Shown in pieces: positions 25,962 through 34,085 of a DNA stretch of 64,000 nucleotides. The notes beneath the pieces were generated by a model. That model worked only from the letters and a program-made list of their open reading frames with translations, did not search any database and was not told the DNA's origin. The stretch lies in NCBI GenBank assembly GCA_038231215.1, contig JBBRLS010000004.1:1-64000 (forward strand). The letters run 5' to 3'. A program made the position numbers and the translations under genes. The stretch's first letter is position 1, and each line of letters begins with the position of its first letter. The stretch comes from Schlegelella_A sp038231215. Lineage in GTDB: Bacteria; Pseudomonadota; Gammaproteobacteria; Burkholderiales; Burkholderiaceae_C.

Positions 25962-26794
25962 GCCGCGACGTTCGCCTGCACCCGGTCGCGCTTCTGCTGG
26001 TCGTCGCGGCGGCGCTGTGCGGCTGCGTCGCGGCGGGAACCAATGCAGGTGGGCCGCGCACGGCGGCGACGCCGGCCAACGAGTCCAAGGACCGGATCAC
26101 CGCTTCCGACGAGCCCGACGCGCAAAAGCGGGCACGCGCACGCATGGAGCTGGCCTCGGCGTACTTCGGCCAGGGCCAGATGACGACCGCGCTCGACCAG
26201 GTCAAGCTCGCCATCGTTGCCGATCCCCTCTATGGCGAAGCCTTCAACCTGCGCGGCCTGATCTACGCCAACCTGGGCGACGCGGTGCTGGCCGAAGAGA
26301 GCTTCAAGCGCGCCCTGCAGATCAATCCGCGCGACGCCGACACGATGCACAACTACGGCTACTACCTGTGCCAGCAGAAGCGCTACGTCGAGTCGAATGC
26401 GCTGTTCGCACAAGCACTCGCGGCGCCGCAGTACACGGCCGTGGTGCGCACGCTGCTGACCCAGGGCGTGTGCCTGGCTTATGCCGGCCAACTCGCCGAA
26501 TCGGAGGCGTCGCTGTCGCGGGCCTACGAGCTCGACCCGGCGAGCCCTTTCACCGCCACCAACCTCGCCGAGGTGCTGTATCGGCGCGGCGACTACGAGC
26601 GGGCGCGCTTCTACATCCGACGCGTCAATGCCTTGCCCGAAGTGTCGAACGCGCAGACGCTCTGGCTCGCGACGCGCATCGAAAACAAGCTCGGCAACTG
26701 GCAGGGCACCACCGAATTCGGCCGGCAGTTGAGCAACCGCTTTCCGCAATCGCGCGAAGCATCGGCCTTTTCGCGCGGCGCATTCGATGAGTGA
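25958..26794 (+). CDS. pilW: Type IV pilus biogenesis/stability lipoprotein PilW (PilF)
   Basis: A 278-residue outer membrane lipoprotein with tetratricopeptide repeats; the family (PilF in Pseudomonas, PilW in Neisseria) is needed for multimerisation of the PilQ secretin. The signal peptide ends ALCGC with the likely lipidated cysteine at residue 23. Six TPR-type helices pairs follow, e.g. RARMELASAYFGQGQMTTAL, YGEAFNLRGLIYANLGDAVLAEESF and ATNLAEVLYRRGDYERARFYI. No other pilus gene is in this window, as usual for this locus. The gene is translationally coupled to rlmN and overlaps rodZ by 8 bases. Confidence 0.92.
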   Translation: MSRDVRLHPVALLLVVAAALCGCVAAGTNAGGPRTAATPANESKDRITASDEPDAQKRARARMELASAYFGQGQMTTALDQVKLAIVADPLYGEAFNLRGLIYANLGDAVLAEESFKRALQINPRDADTMHNYGYYLCQQKRYVESNALFAQALAAPQYTAVVRTLLTQGVCLAYAGQLAESEASLSRAYELDPASPFTATNLAEVLYRRGDYERARFYIRRVNALPEVSNAQTLWLATRIENKLGNWQGTTEFGRQLSNRFPQSREASAFSRGAFDE

Positions 26795-27755
26795 GGGGGA
26801 GGGCGCGCCGGCTCCGGCTTCCGCGCCGTCGGCGGGGCGCCTTCTGCGCGAAGCGCGCGAGAAGCAGGGGCTGCATATCGCGGCGCTCGCCGCCTCGATC
26901 AAGGTCTCGCCGAAAAAGCTCGAGCTGCTCGAATCGGATCGCTTCGACGAACTGCCCGACGCGACTTTCACGCGGGCGCTCGCGCAGACCGTCTGCCGCG
27001 CCCTCAAGACCGACCCGAGCGTCGTCATGCGCCTGCTGCCGCCGCCGGTCGGGCATCGTCTCGAGCAGGTCGGCGAAGGGCTCAACACGCCATTCAGGGA
27101 GCGACCCGGGACGCTCGTGCAACGCGACTGGATGCAGTTCGTCGCCAGCCCAGCAGTCTGGCTGACTCTGCTGATCCTGGCGGCGGCGGCGGTCGTCTAT
27201 TTCCTGCCGGCGAGCCTGACCGGCTTGCCGACGGCTCGACCTCGCGCGGCTTCTGCGGCGGCGCAAGCGGGCGTCGAGCCCGGCATGCCGCCTGACGCCG
27301 CCAACGACGCATCGTCGCCAGCGCCAAGCGCAGCGCCCGCCACCGTCATTGCGCCGCCGATCGTCGAGCCGCGCGACGCCACGTCGGCGCCGGCCGTCGC
27401 GGGCAGCGCTGCCCTTGCGACGACGGCGATCGCAGCGCTGGCGCCGGCCAGCCTGCTCGTGCCTCCCGCCATCCCGGCTGCATCGGCGGCGCCGGTGGCC
27501 GGGGTCGCCGCGCTGCCGCCCGGCATGCTTCAATTGCGTACTGTGTCGGCGTCGTGGATCGAGGTCAGCGACGGCCGCGGCCAGCCGCTCGTCTCGCGCC
27601 TGATGAAGGCCGGCGAGTCGGCCGGCGTCGATGGCGTGCCGCCCTTGCGGGTGCGCATCGGCAACGCGGCGGGAACGCAACTCGTGTTTCGGGGTCAGCC
27701 CACCGACCTCAAGGCATTCACGCGCGACAACGTGGCCCGCCTCGAACTCAGGTAG
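26787..27755 (+). CDS. rodZ: Cytoskeletal protein RodZ
   Basis: A 322-residue bitopic inner membrane protein that links MreB filaments to the cell-wall elongation machinery. The cytoplasmic N-terminus carries the helix-turn-helix domain (GRLLREAREKQGLHIAALA to DATFTRALAQTVCRALKTD, residues 17-75). A single transmembrane helix spans about residues 122-143, followed by a 110-residue Ala/Pro linker and a C-terminal periplasmic DUF4115 beta domain (LQLRTVSASWIEVSDGRGQPL to GQPTDLKAFTRDNVARLEL). The location between pilW and ispG is the conserved context. It overlaps pilW by 8 bases. Confidence 0.93.
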   Translation: MSEGEGAPAPASAPSAGRLLREAREKQGLHIAALAASIKVSPKKLELLESDRFDELPDATFTRALAQTVCRALKTDPSVVMRLLPPPVGHRLEQVGEGLNTPFRERPGTLVQRDWMQFVASPAVWLTLLILAAAAVVYFLPASLTGLPTARPRAASAAAQAGVEPGMPPDAANDASSPAPSAAPATVIAPPIVEPRDATSAPAVAGSAALATTAIAALAPASLLVPPAIPAASAAPVAGVAALPPGMLQLRTVSASWIEVSDGRGQPLVSRLMKAGESAGVDGVPPLRVRIGNAAGTQLVFRGQPTDLKAFTRDNVARLELR

Positions 27756-27768
27756 AGAGAGCGACATC

Positions 27769-29061
27769 ATGCGAGACGACCGTACTTCCCTGGCCGACTT
27801 CATCGAGCCCGCGCACCCGGCGCCGCGTCGATCAAGGCAGGCGCGTGTCGCGTGGGGCTCGCACGTCGTCACCGTCGGCGGCGATGCGCCGGTGCGCGTC
27901 CAGGCGATGACCAACACCGACACTGTCGACGCCATCGGCACGGCGATCCAGGTCAAGGAGCTGGCCATCGCCGGCTCGGAGATGGTTCGCATCACCGTCA
28001 ACACGCCGGAGGCTGCGGCGGCGGTACCGCACATCCGCGAGCAGCTCGACCGCATGGGCATCGACGTCCCCTTGATCGGCGACTTCCACTACAACGGGCA
28101 TCGTCTGCTCGCCGACTTTCCGGCCTGCGCCGAGGCGCTGTCCAAGTACCGCATCAACCCCGGCAATGTCGGCAAGGGGGACAAGCACGACCGCCAGTTC
28201 GCACAGATGGTCGAAGTGGCGGCGAAGTACGCCAAACCGGTGCGCATCGGCGTCAACTGGGGCAGCCTCGACCAGGAGCTGCTCACCGAGTTGATGGACG
28301 AGAACGCCAGGCTCGCCGAGCCGCAGGAGCCGCGCCAGATCATGTACCGCGCGATCATCCTTTCGGCGCTGTCGTCGGCGCGGCGCGCCGAGGAGATCGG
28401 CCTTGCGCCGGAGCAGATCATCCTGTCGTGCAAGATGTCTGGCGTGCAGGACCTGATCAGCGTCTACCGGGCGCTGGCACGGCAATGCGACTATCCACTG
28501 CACCTCGGCCTGACGGAAGCCGGCATGGGCACCAAGGGCACGGTCGCCTCGACGACGGCGCTGGCGATCCTGCTCCAGGAAGGCATCGGCGACACGATCC
28601 GCGTCTCGCTCACGCCGCAGCCGGGCGAGGCGCGCACGCAAGAGGTCGTGATCGCGCTCGAGATCCTGCAGTCGCTCGGCCTGCGCGCCTTCAATCCGAG
28701 CGTCACCGCCTGCCCGGGCTGCGGCCGCACCACGAGCACCACCTTCCAGGAGCTGGCCAAGCAGATCGACGACTTCCTGCGCGCCCAGATGCCGGTGTGG
28801 AAGGTGCGCTATCCCGGCGTCGAGACGATGAAGGTGGCGATCATGGGCTGCATCGTCAATGGCCCCGGCGAGAGCAAGCACGCCGACATCGGCATCAGCC
28901 TGCCCGGCACCGGCGAGGCGCCCGCGGCGCCGGTCTTCATCGACGGCAAGAAGGCGATGACCTTGCGCGGCGAAGGCATCGCCACCGAGTTCCAGGCGCT
29001 GGTCGAGAGCTACATCGAGAAGCGCTTCGGCACCCCCGCCATCGCGGAGCTGTCATCCTGA
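27769..29061 (+). CDS. ispG: (E)-4-hydroxy-3-methylbut-2-enyl diphosphate synthase IspG
   Basis: A 430-residue iron-sulfur enzyme of the MEP isoprenoid pathway, converting ME-cPP to HMBPP. The TIM-barrel part contains VRVQAMTNTDTVDAIGT and GDFHYNGHRLLADFP. The C-terminal 4Fe-4S domain has cysteines in ACPGCGRTTSTTFQELA and MGCIVNGPGESKHADIG. GAGAGA precedes the ATG at 27769. The last codons and the stop (ELSS-TGA) are encoded by the left arm of a palindromic repeat, so the C-terminus was probably altered by repeat insertion. dxr, earlier in the same pathway, is also in this window. Confidence 0.98.
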   Translation: MRDDRTSLADFIEPAHPAPRRSRQARVAWGSHVVTVGGDAPVRVQAMTNTDTVDAIGTAIQVKELAIAGSEMVRITVNTPEAAAAVPHIREQLDRMGIDVPLIGDFHYNGHRLLADFPACAEALSKYRINPGNVGKGDKHDRQFAQMVEVAAKYAKPVRIGVNWGSLDQELLTELMDENARLAEPQEPRQIMYRAIILSALSSARRAEEIGLAPEQIILSCKMSGVQDLISVYRALARQCDYPLHLGLTEAGMGTKGTVASTTALAILLQEGIGDTIRVSLTPQPGEARTQEVVIALEILQSLGLRAFNPSVTACPGCGRTTSTTFQELAKQIDDFLRAQMPVWKVRYPGVETMKVAIMGCIVNGPGESKHADIGISLPGTGEAPAAPVFIDGKKAMTLRGEGIATEFQALVESYIEKRFGTPAIAELSS

Positions 29062-29120
29062 GCGAAGCGAAGGATCTCGACACTGCGCGGCGATGGGGTC
29101 CTTCGCTGCGCCCAGGATGA
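29053..29120. repeat. Large imperfect palindrome joining ispG and hisS
   Basis: Left arm 29053-29076 (starts TCATCCTGAGCG) and right arm 29097-29120 (ends CCAGGATGA) are complementary at 21 of 24 positions around a 20-base loop. The left arm contains the ispG stop codon (29059-29061). The right arm ends 7 bases before the hisS ATG and abuts its Shine-Dalgarno. A solo arm of the same unit follows lon at 1484-1507. The structure would fold strongly in the ispG-hisS transcript. Confidence 0.85.
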
Positions 29121-29127
29121 CCAGGAG

Positions 29128-30420
29128 ATGAGCGAAGCACTGCGCGCCGTCAAGGGCATGAACGACATCCTGCCGCCGGAATCGGCGCGCTGGGAGTGGT
29201 TCGAGGACAAAGTGCGCGCACTGATGCGCCGCTATGCGTACCGCAATGTGCGCACGCCGATCGTCGAGCCAACGGCGCTCTTCGTGCGCGGCATCGGCGA
29301 GCTGACCGACATCGTCGAGAAGGAGATGTATTCCTTCGAGGACGCGATGAACGGCGATCGCCTGACGCTGCGGCCCGAAGCGACGGCCGGCATCGTGCGC
29401 GCCATGGTCGAGCACAACGCGCTCTACAACGGGCCGCTGCGCCTGTGGAGCCAGGTCGCCGTGTTCCGCCACGAGCGGCCGCAGAAGGGCCGCTATCGCC
29501 AGTTCCACCAGATCGACGTCGAGGCGCTCGGTCACCCCGGCCCCGACGTCGACGCCGAGCAGATCCTGATGTGCCGCGCGCTGTGGTGCGACCTCGGCCT
29601 GGTCGAAGGCCGCGACGTCCGCCTCGAAATCAACAGCCTCGGCCAGCCGGACGAACGCACCGCGCATCGCGCGGCCCTGATCGCGCACTTCGAAAAGCAC
29701 GCCGACGCGCTCGACGAGGACGGACGTCGTCGTCTGCACAGCAATCCGCTACGCATCCTCGACAGCAAGAACCCGGCGATGCAGCCGGTCATCGAAGCGG
29801 CGCCACGGCTGATGGAATTCCTGGGCGCCGAATCGCTGGCGCACTTCGACGCGGTGCGCGCCGTGCTCGACGCAGCCGGCCTCGGCTACCGCGTCAATCC
29901 GCGTCTGGTGCGCGGCCTCGACTACTACAACCTGACCGTCTTCGAGTGGATGACGGACCTGCTCGGCGCGCAAGGCACCGTCTGCGGCGGCGGCCGCTAC
30001 GACGGCCTCTTCGAGCAGCTCGGCGGCAAGCCGACGCCGGCGGTCGGCTGGGGCATGGGCATCGAGCGCATCCTGTTGCTGCTCGAGGAGGTCGGCGTGG
30101 CGATGCCGCCGGCATCGCCTGACGTCTACGCGGTCGTGCCGAACGACCGTGCTCTCGTCGTCGCGATGCAGACCTGCGAGGCGCTGCGCGCCGCCGGCGT
30201 CTCGGTGCATCTGCATGCCGGCGGCGCCGAAGGTCGAGGCAGCATGAAGACGCAGTTCAGACGAGCCGACGCCAGCGGCGCGCGCCACGCGATCGTCTTC
30301 GGCGACGACGAGATCGCGCGCGGCCAAGTGGCCATCAAGCCGCTGCGCGACGCCGGCGCGACGCAGCGCGTCGTGGCGCTGGCCGACGTGGCATCGTGGG
30401 CCGTGACCCTCACCGCATAA
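29128..30420 (+). CDS. hisS: Histidyl-tRNA synthetase
   Basis: A 430-residue class II aminoacyl-tRNA synthetase. The N-terminus carries VKGMNDILPPESARW, motif 2 is AVFRHERPQKGRYRQFHQID, the histidine-specific segment VRGLDYYNLTVFEW is intact, and motif 3 is in GWGMGIERILLLLEE. The C-terminal anticodon-binding domain follows. CAGGAG lies directly before the ATG at 29128, at the foot of the ispG-hisS palindrome, which may affect translation. A catalytically silent paralogue, hisZ, occurs at 37937. Part of the conserved ispG-hisS-yfgM-bamB-der cluster. Confidence 0.98.
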   Translation: MSEALRAVKGMNDILPPESARWEWFEDKVRALMRRYAYRNVRTPIVEPTALFVRGIGELTDIVEKEMYSFEDAMNGDRLTLRPEATAGIVRAMVEHNALYNGPLRLWSQVAVFRHERPQKGRYRQFHQIDVEALGHPGPDVDAEQILMCRALWCDLGLVEGRDVRLEINSLGQPDERTAHRAALIAHFEKHADALDEDGRRRLHSNPLRILDSKNPAMQPVIEAAPRLMEFLGAESLAHFDAVRAVLDAAGLGYRVNPRLVRGLDYYNLTVFEWMTDLLGAQGTVCGGGRYDGLFEQLGGKPTPAVGWGMGIERILLLLEEVGVAMPPASPDVYAVVPNDRALVVAMQTCEALRAAGVSVHLHAGGAEGRGSMKTQFRRADASGARHAIVFGDDEIARGQVAIKPLRDAGATQRVVALADVASWAVTLTA

Positions 30421-30448
30421 TCCCCGGTTTGCCCGCAGATTCCTCACC

Positions 30449-31126
30449 ATGGCCACCCAACTCGACCTCGAAGAACAGGAACAGCTCGACCAGCTGAAGG
30501 CGTTCTGGAATCAGTACGGCAACCTCATCACCGGGCTCATCGTCGTCGTCGCCGGCGCCTACCTCGCCTGGTTCGGCTGGAACTGGTATCAGCGCGATCA
30601 GGGTTCGAAGGCGGGCTCGATGTACGACGAGTTCGACCGCGCCGCGCAGGCCAACGACGCCGATCGCGCCGGCCGCATCTTCAGCGACATGAAGGAGCGT
30701 TTTCCGCGCACCGCCTTCACCGGCCAAGCCGGCTTGCTCGCCGGCAAGCTGGCCGCCGAGAAGGGCCAGGCCGAAGTGGCGCGCGCCGATCTGACCTGGG
30801 TCGCCGAGAGCGGATCGGAGAGCGAGTACCGGGCGATCGCGCGGCTTCGCCTGGCCGGCGTGCTGCTCGACGAGAAGAAGTACGACGAGGCCCTGAAGCA
30901 GCTCGACGCCGTCGACGGGCCCGACTTCGCGCCGCTCGCCGCCGACCGGCGCGGCGATATCCTGATGGCGCAAGGAAAGGTCGACGAAGCCAAGGCCGCC
31001 TACCAGAAGGCGTGGAGCGCGATGGACAGCAAGGTCGAGTACCGCCGCATCGTCGAGGCCAAGCTCAATGTGCTCGGGCTCAATCCGGCCGGGGCCGCGG
31101 CGAGTGGCGCGGAGGCGGGCAAGTGA
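30449..31126 (+). CDS. yfgM: YfgM-like tetratricopeptide membrane protein (SecYEG ancillary factor)
   Basis: A 225-residue inner membrane protein with a cytoplasmic N-terminus (DLEEQEQLDQLKAFWNQYG), one transmembrane helix (about residues 25-43) and a periplasmic tetratricopeptide domain (DADRAGRIFSDMKERFP, LLDEKKYDEALKQLDAVDG, AQGKVDEAKAAYQKAWSA). In E. coli YfgM works with the chaperone PpiD at the SecYEG translocon and also affects the Rcs response. The gene lies between hisS and bamB as in other proteobacteria. Its stop overlaps the bamB GTG start (GTGA at 31123-31126). Confidence 0.92.
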   Translation: MATQLDLEEQEQLDQLKAFWNQYGNLITGLIVVVAGAYLAWFGWNWYQRDQGSKAGSMYDEFDRAAQANDADRAGRIFSDMKERFPRTAFTGQAGLLAGKLAAEKGQAEVARADLTWVAESGSESEYRAIARLRLAGVLLDEKKYDEALKQLDAVDGPDFAPLAADRRGDILMAQGKVDEAKAAYQKAWSAMDSKVEYRRIVEAKLNVLGLNPAGAAASGAEAGK

Positions 31127-32235
31127 GGACGGCATTTGTTCTTCTGTTCGCGGTCCTGCTAGGCGCCTGCTCGCTGTTCGGCCCCGACAGGCCCAAGCCC
31201 AAGCCGCTCGAATCGATTGCTGCGCCGATCGCGGCGCGCCAGGTCTGGAACCAGGGCATCGGCGCGGTCCAGTTTCCGCTCACGATGGCCGTCAGCGGCG
31301 GCGTCGTCACGGTCGCCGCGAGCGACGGCACGGTGCTCGCCGTCGAGGCCGAGAGCGGCAAGGTGCTCTGGCGCGGCAACCTCGACGCCAAGCTTTCGGC
31401 CGGTGTCGGCAGCGACGGCAAGGTCGCCGCAGTGGTGACACGCGACGGCGACCTGGTCGCCCTCGAAGCCGGCCAGGTCAAGTGGAAGAAGCCGCTCGGC
31501 GTGCGTGTCGCGACGGCGCCGCTGGTGGCCGGCGGCCGCGTCTTCGTGCTCGGCATCGACCGCACCGTGCAGGCCTTCGACGCCCTGGACGGCGCCAAAA
31601 TCTGGCAGGTTCAGCGCCCGGGCGACCCGCTGACGCTGGCCCAGTCCGGCGTCATCGCCGCCTTCAAGGACACACTCGTCGCCGGCCAGGGGCCGCGCAT
31701 GGCCGGCTTCGATCCGGTGGCCGCGACAGTGCGCTGGGAAGTGGCGATCGGCTCGCCGCGCGGCGCCAACGAGGTGGAGCGACTTGCCGACCTGATCGGC
31801 CCGGCGCTGCGCACAGGCGACCTGCTCTGCGCGCGCTCGTTCCAGGCGGCGGTGGGCTGCGTCGACGCCAACAGGGGCCGCATTCTCTGGACGAAGACGA
31901 TCGGCGGCACCGATGCCATCGGCGGCGATTCCGAGCTGCTGTTCGGCGCCGACGCATCGGACCGCGTGACGGCGTGGAAGACGGCGAGCGGTGATGTTGC
32001 ATGGACCTCGGAGTCGCTCATGTTCCGCGGCCTCGGCGCGCCGGCGGTGGTCGGCTCCTCGGTCGTCTTCGGCGATCTCGACGGCACGCTGCACTGGTTG
32101 TCGCGCGCCAAGGGCGAGGCGCAGCTTCGCTCGCCCACCGACGGCAGCGCGCTGGCCGTGCCGCCCGTGGTCGTGGGCGGCACCTTGATCGTCGTCACGC
32201 GCTCGGGCGGGATGTTCGCGTTCCGGCCGAACTGA
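31123..32235 (+). CDS. bamB: Outer membrane assembly lipoprotein BamB
   Basis: A 370-residue BAM-complex lipoprotein folding as an eight-bladed PQQ-type beta-propeller that binds the POTRA domains of BamA. The start is GTG at 31123, coupled to yfgM, followed by a signal peptide with lipobox LGAC (lipidated cysteine 16). Propeller repeats of the type VLAVEAESGKVLWRGNLDAK, VQAFDALDGAKIWQVQRPGD and VTAWKTASGDVAWTSESL are visible, and the last blade ends with TRSGGMFAFRPN. BamA and BamD are encoded elsewhere in the window. The stop is followed by an intergenic repeat. Confidence 0.96.
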   Translation: MRTAFVLLFAVLLGACSLFGPDRPKPKPLESIAAPIAARQVWNQGIGAVQFPLTMAVSGGVVTVAASDGTVLAVEAESGKVLWRGNLDAKLSAGVGSDGKVAAVVTRDGDLVALEAGQVKWKKPLGVRVATAPLVAGGRVFVLGIDRTVQAFDALDGAKIWQVQRPGDPLTLAQSGVIAAFKDTLVAGQGPRMAGFDPVAATVRWEVAIGSPRGANEVERLADLIGPALRTGDLLCARSFQAAVGCVDANRGRILWTKTIGGTDAIGGDSELLFGADASDRVTAWKTASGDVAWTSESLMFRGLGAPAVVGSSVVFGDLDGTLHWLSRAKGEAQLRSPTDGSALAVPPVVVGGTLIVVTRSGGMFAFRPN

Positions 32236-32241
32236 ATGGAG

Positions 32242-32344
32242 CCCCCACGCTCGCTTCGCTCGCTGCTTCCAGGGGCCGGAACGGGCCACCTAGTGGCCCA
32301 TGGGGCGCGGCCGGCCTTGGGGCGGCCCGGCAGCCGGCCGGCTT
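32242..32344 (+). repeat. Burkholderiales-type intergenic repeat (copy 2)
   Basis: This unit in the bamB-der gap opens with CCCCCACGCTCGCTTCGC, contains the perfect stem GGGCCAC/GTGGCCC (32283-32289 and 32293-32299), and continues with CCTTGGGGCGGCCCGGC and an inverted GGCCGGC/GCCGGCC. It shares its start and its GGCGGCCCGGC-like module with the repeat at 14643-14722. It ends just before the der start region. Confidence 0.75.
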
Positions 32345-32371
32345 CGCTACAACTCAGCTAGCGGCGGTCGC

Positions 32372-33730
32372 ATGAAGCCCGTGATCGCGGTGGTGGGCCG
32401 GCCCAACGTCGGCAAGTCGACGCTCTTCAATCGCCTGACGAAGACGCGCGACGCCATCGTCGCCGACTTCTCCGGACTGACGCGCGACCGCCACTACGGC
32501 GACGCCACGATCGGTGGCCGCGACTTCATCGTCGTCGACACCGGCGGCTTCGAGCCGGAGAATCCGACCGGCATCGTCCGCGAGATGGCCAAGCAGACGC
32601 GCCAGGCGGTGGCCGAGGCCGACGCGGTGATCTTCGTCACCGACGTGCGTGCCGGCGTCTCCGGGCAGGACCATGACATCGCCAAGTACCTGCGCAGCGC
32701 CAGCAAGAAGGTGCTGCTTGCGGTCAACAAGGCCGAGGGCATGGCCGACTCGCCGCTGCTCGCCGAGTTTCACGAGCTCGGCCTGGGCGATCCGATTCCG
32801 ATCTCGGCGGCGCACGGCCAGGGCATCGGCAACCTCGCGGAAGCGGCGCTGCTCGCGGCGCTCGGCCCGGCGGCCTTCGACGAGGTCGAGCCCGAGCCGG
32901 TCGATTCCGACGCCTCTTCGGTGCCGATCCGCCTTGCCGTGGCTGGCCGGCCCAACGTCGGCAAGTCGACGCTGATCAACGCCTGGCTCGGCGAGGAGCG
33001 GCTGGTCGCCTTCGACCAGCCCGGCACCACGCGCGACGCCATCGTCGTGCCCTTCGAGCGAGGCGGTACGCACTTCGAGCTGATCGACACGGCAGGGCTG
33101 CGCCGCAAGGGCAAGGTCTTCGAGGCGGTCGAGAAGTTCTCGGTCGTGAAGACGCTGCAGGCGATCGCCGAGGCCAACGTCGTCCTGCTCCTGCTCGACG
33201 CGACCCAGGGCGTGACCGACCAGGACGCGCACATCGCCGGCTACATCCTCGAGAGCGGCCGCGCCGTCGTCGTCGCCGTCAACAAGTGGGACGCCGTCGA
33301 CGCCTACCAGAAGGAGCAGCTCGAGCGCTCGATCGTGCAGCGGCTGCCGTTCCTCAAGTTCGCGCCGGTGATGCAGATCTCGGCGGTCAAGCGGCAGGGC
33401 TTCGGGCCGGTCTGGAAGGCGATTGCCGACGCGCACGCCTCGGCCAATCGCAAGATGCCGACGCCGGTGCTGACCCGGCTGCTTCTCGAAGCGGTGCAGC
33501 ACCAGAGCCCGAAGCGCGCCGGCGCCTTCCGCCCCAAGCTGCGCTACGCGCACCAGGGCGGCATGAATCCGCCCGTCGTCATCATCCACGGCAACTCGCT
33601 CGAGCACGTCACCGACGTCTACAAGCGCTTCCTCGAAGGGCGCATCCGCGCCCACTTCAAGCTGACCGGAACACCGCTGCGCATCGAGATGCGTTCGTCG
33701 AAGAATCCGTTCGTGGGAAAGCGCTCGTGA
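32372..33730 (+). CDS. der: Ribosome assembly GTPase Der (EngA)
   Basis: A 452-residue GTPase with two tandem G domains, essential for 50S ribosomal subunit maturation. The first P-loop is GRPNVGKS at residues 9-16 and the second is the same sequence near residue 193. Each is followed by the switch region and DxxG (DTGGF, DTAGL) and NKxD-type motifs (NKAE, NKWD). The C-terminal KH-like domain shows PKRAGAFRPKLRYAHQGGMNPPVVIIHGN. I chose the ATG at 32372 because the protein family begins MKPVIAVVGRPN; the frame is open upstream into the repeat. Confidence 0.97.
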   Translation: MKPVIAVVGRPNVGKSTLFNRLTKTRDAIVADFSGLTRDRHYGDATIGGRDFIVVDTGGFEPENPTGIVREMAKQTRQAVAEADAVIFVTDVRAGVSGQDHDIAKYLRSASKKVLLAVNKAEGMADSPLLAEFHELGLGDPIPISAAHGQGIGNLAEAALLAALGPAAFDEVEPEPVDSDASSVPIRLAVAGRPNVGKSTLINAWLGEERLVAFDQPGTTRDAIVVPFERGGTHFELIDTAGLRRKGKVFEAVEKFSVVKTLQAIAEANVVLLLLDATQGVTDQDAHIAGYILESGRAVVVAVNKWDAVDAYQKEQLERSIVQRLPFLKFAPVMQISAVKRQGFGPVWKAIADAHASANRKMPTPVLTRLLLEAVQHQSPKRAGAFRPKLRYAHQGGMNPPVVIIHGNSLEHVTDVYKRFLEGRIRAHFKLTGTPLRIEMRSSKNPFVGKRS

Positions 33731-33808
33731 CGCATGTCCTTACGCGAAGCGAATCGAGAATCGCTGTGTTAATGTTCCCCGTTCCAGAACACATCACGGA
33801 GTTTCAAC

Positions 33809-34054
33809 GTGAGCAACAAAGGGCAGCTCTTACAAGACCCCTTCCTGAACCTGCTGCGCAAGGAGCACGTTCCGGTTTCGATCTACCTGGTGAACGGGAT
33901 CAAGCTGCAGGGGCACATCGAGTCTTTCGATCAATACGTCGTCCTGCTTCGCAATACCGTGACCCAGATGGTCTACAAGCACGCGATCTCGACCGTCGTG
34001 CCGGGCCGTGCGGTGAATTTCCAGACCGCCCCGGACGTCCCCGAGCAACCTTGA
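33809..34054 (+). CDS. hfq: RNA chaperone Hfq
   Basis: An 81-residue hexameric Sm-like protein that pairs small RNAs with mRNAs. It starts with GTG at 33809 (residues VSNKGQLLQDPFLNLLRKEHV), with GGAG at 33798-33801 as Shine-Dalgarno. Sm1 (VSIYLVNGIKLQGHIESFDQYVVLL) and Sm2 (YKHAISTVVP) are intact, and the C-terminal tail is short as in other betaproteobacteria. der is 78 bases upstream and hflX 31 bases downstream, the conserved hfq-hflX-hflKC order. Confidence 0.98.
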   Translation: MSNKGQLLQDPFLNLLRKEHVPVSIYLVNGIKLQGHIESFDQYVVLLRNTVTQMVYKHAISTVVPGRAVNFQTAPDVPEQP

Positions 34055-34085
34055 CGCGCGAACTGCGCCGCGGCTGGAAGGCGTC

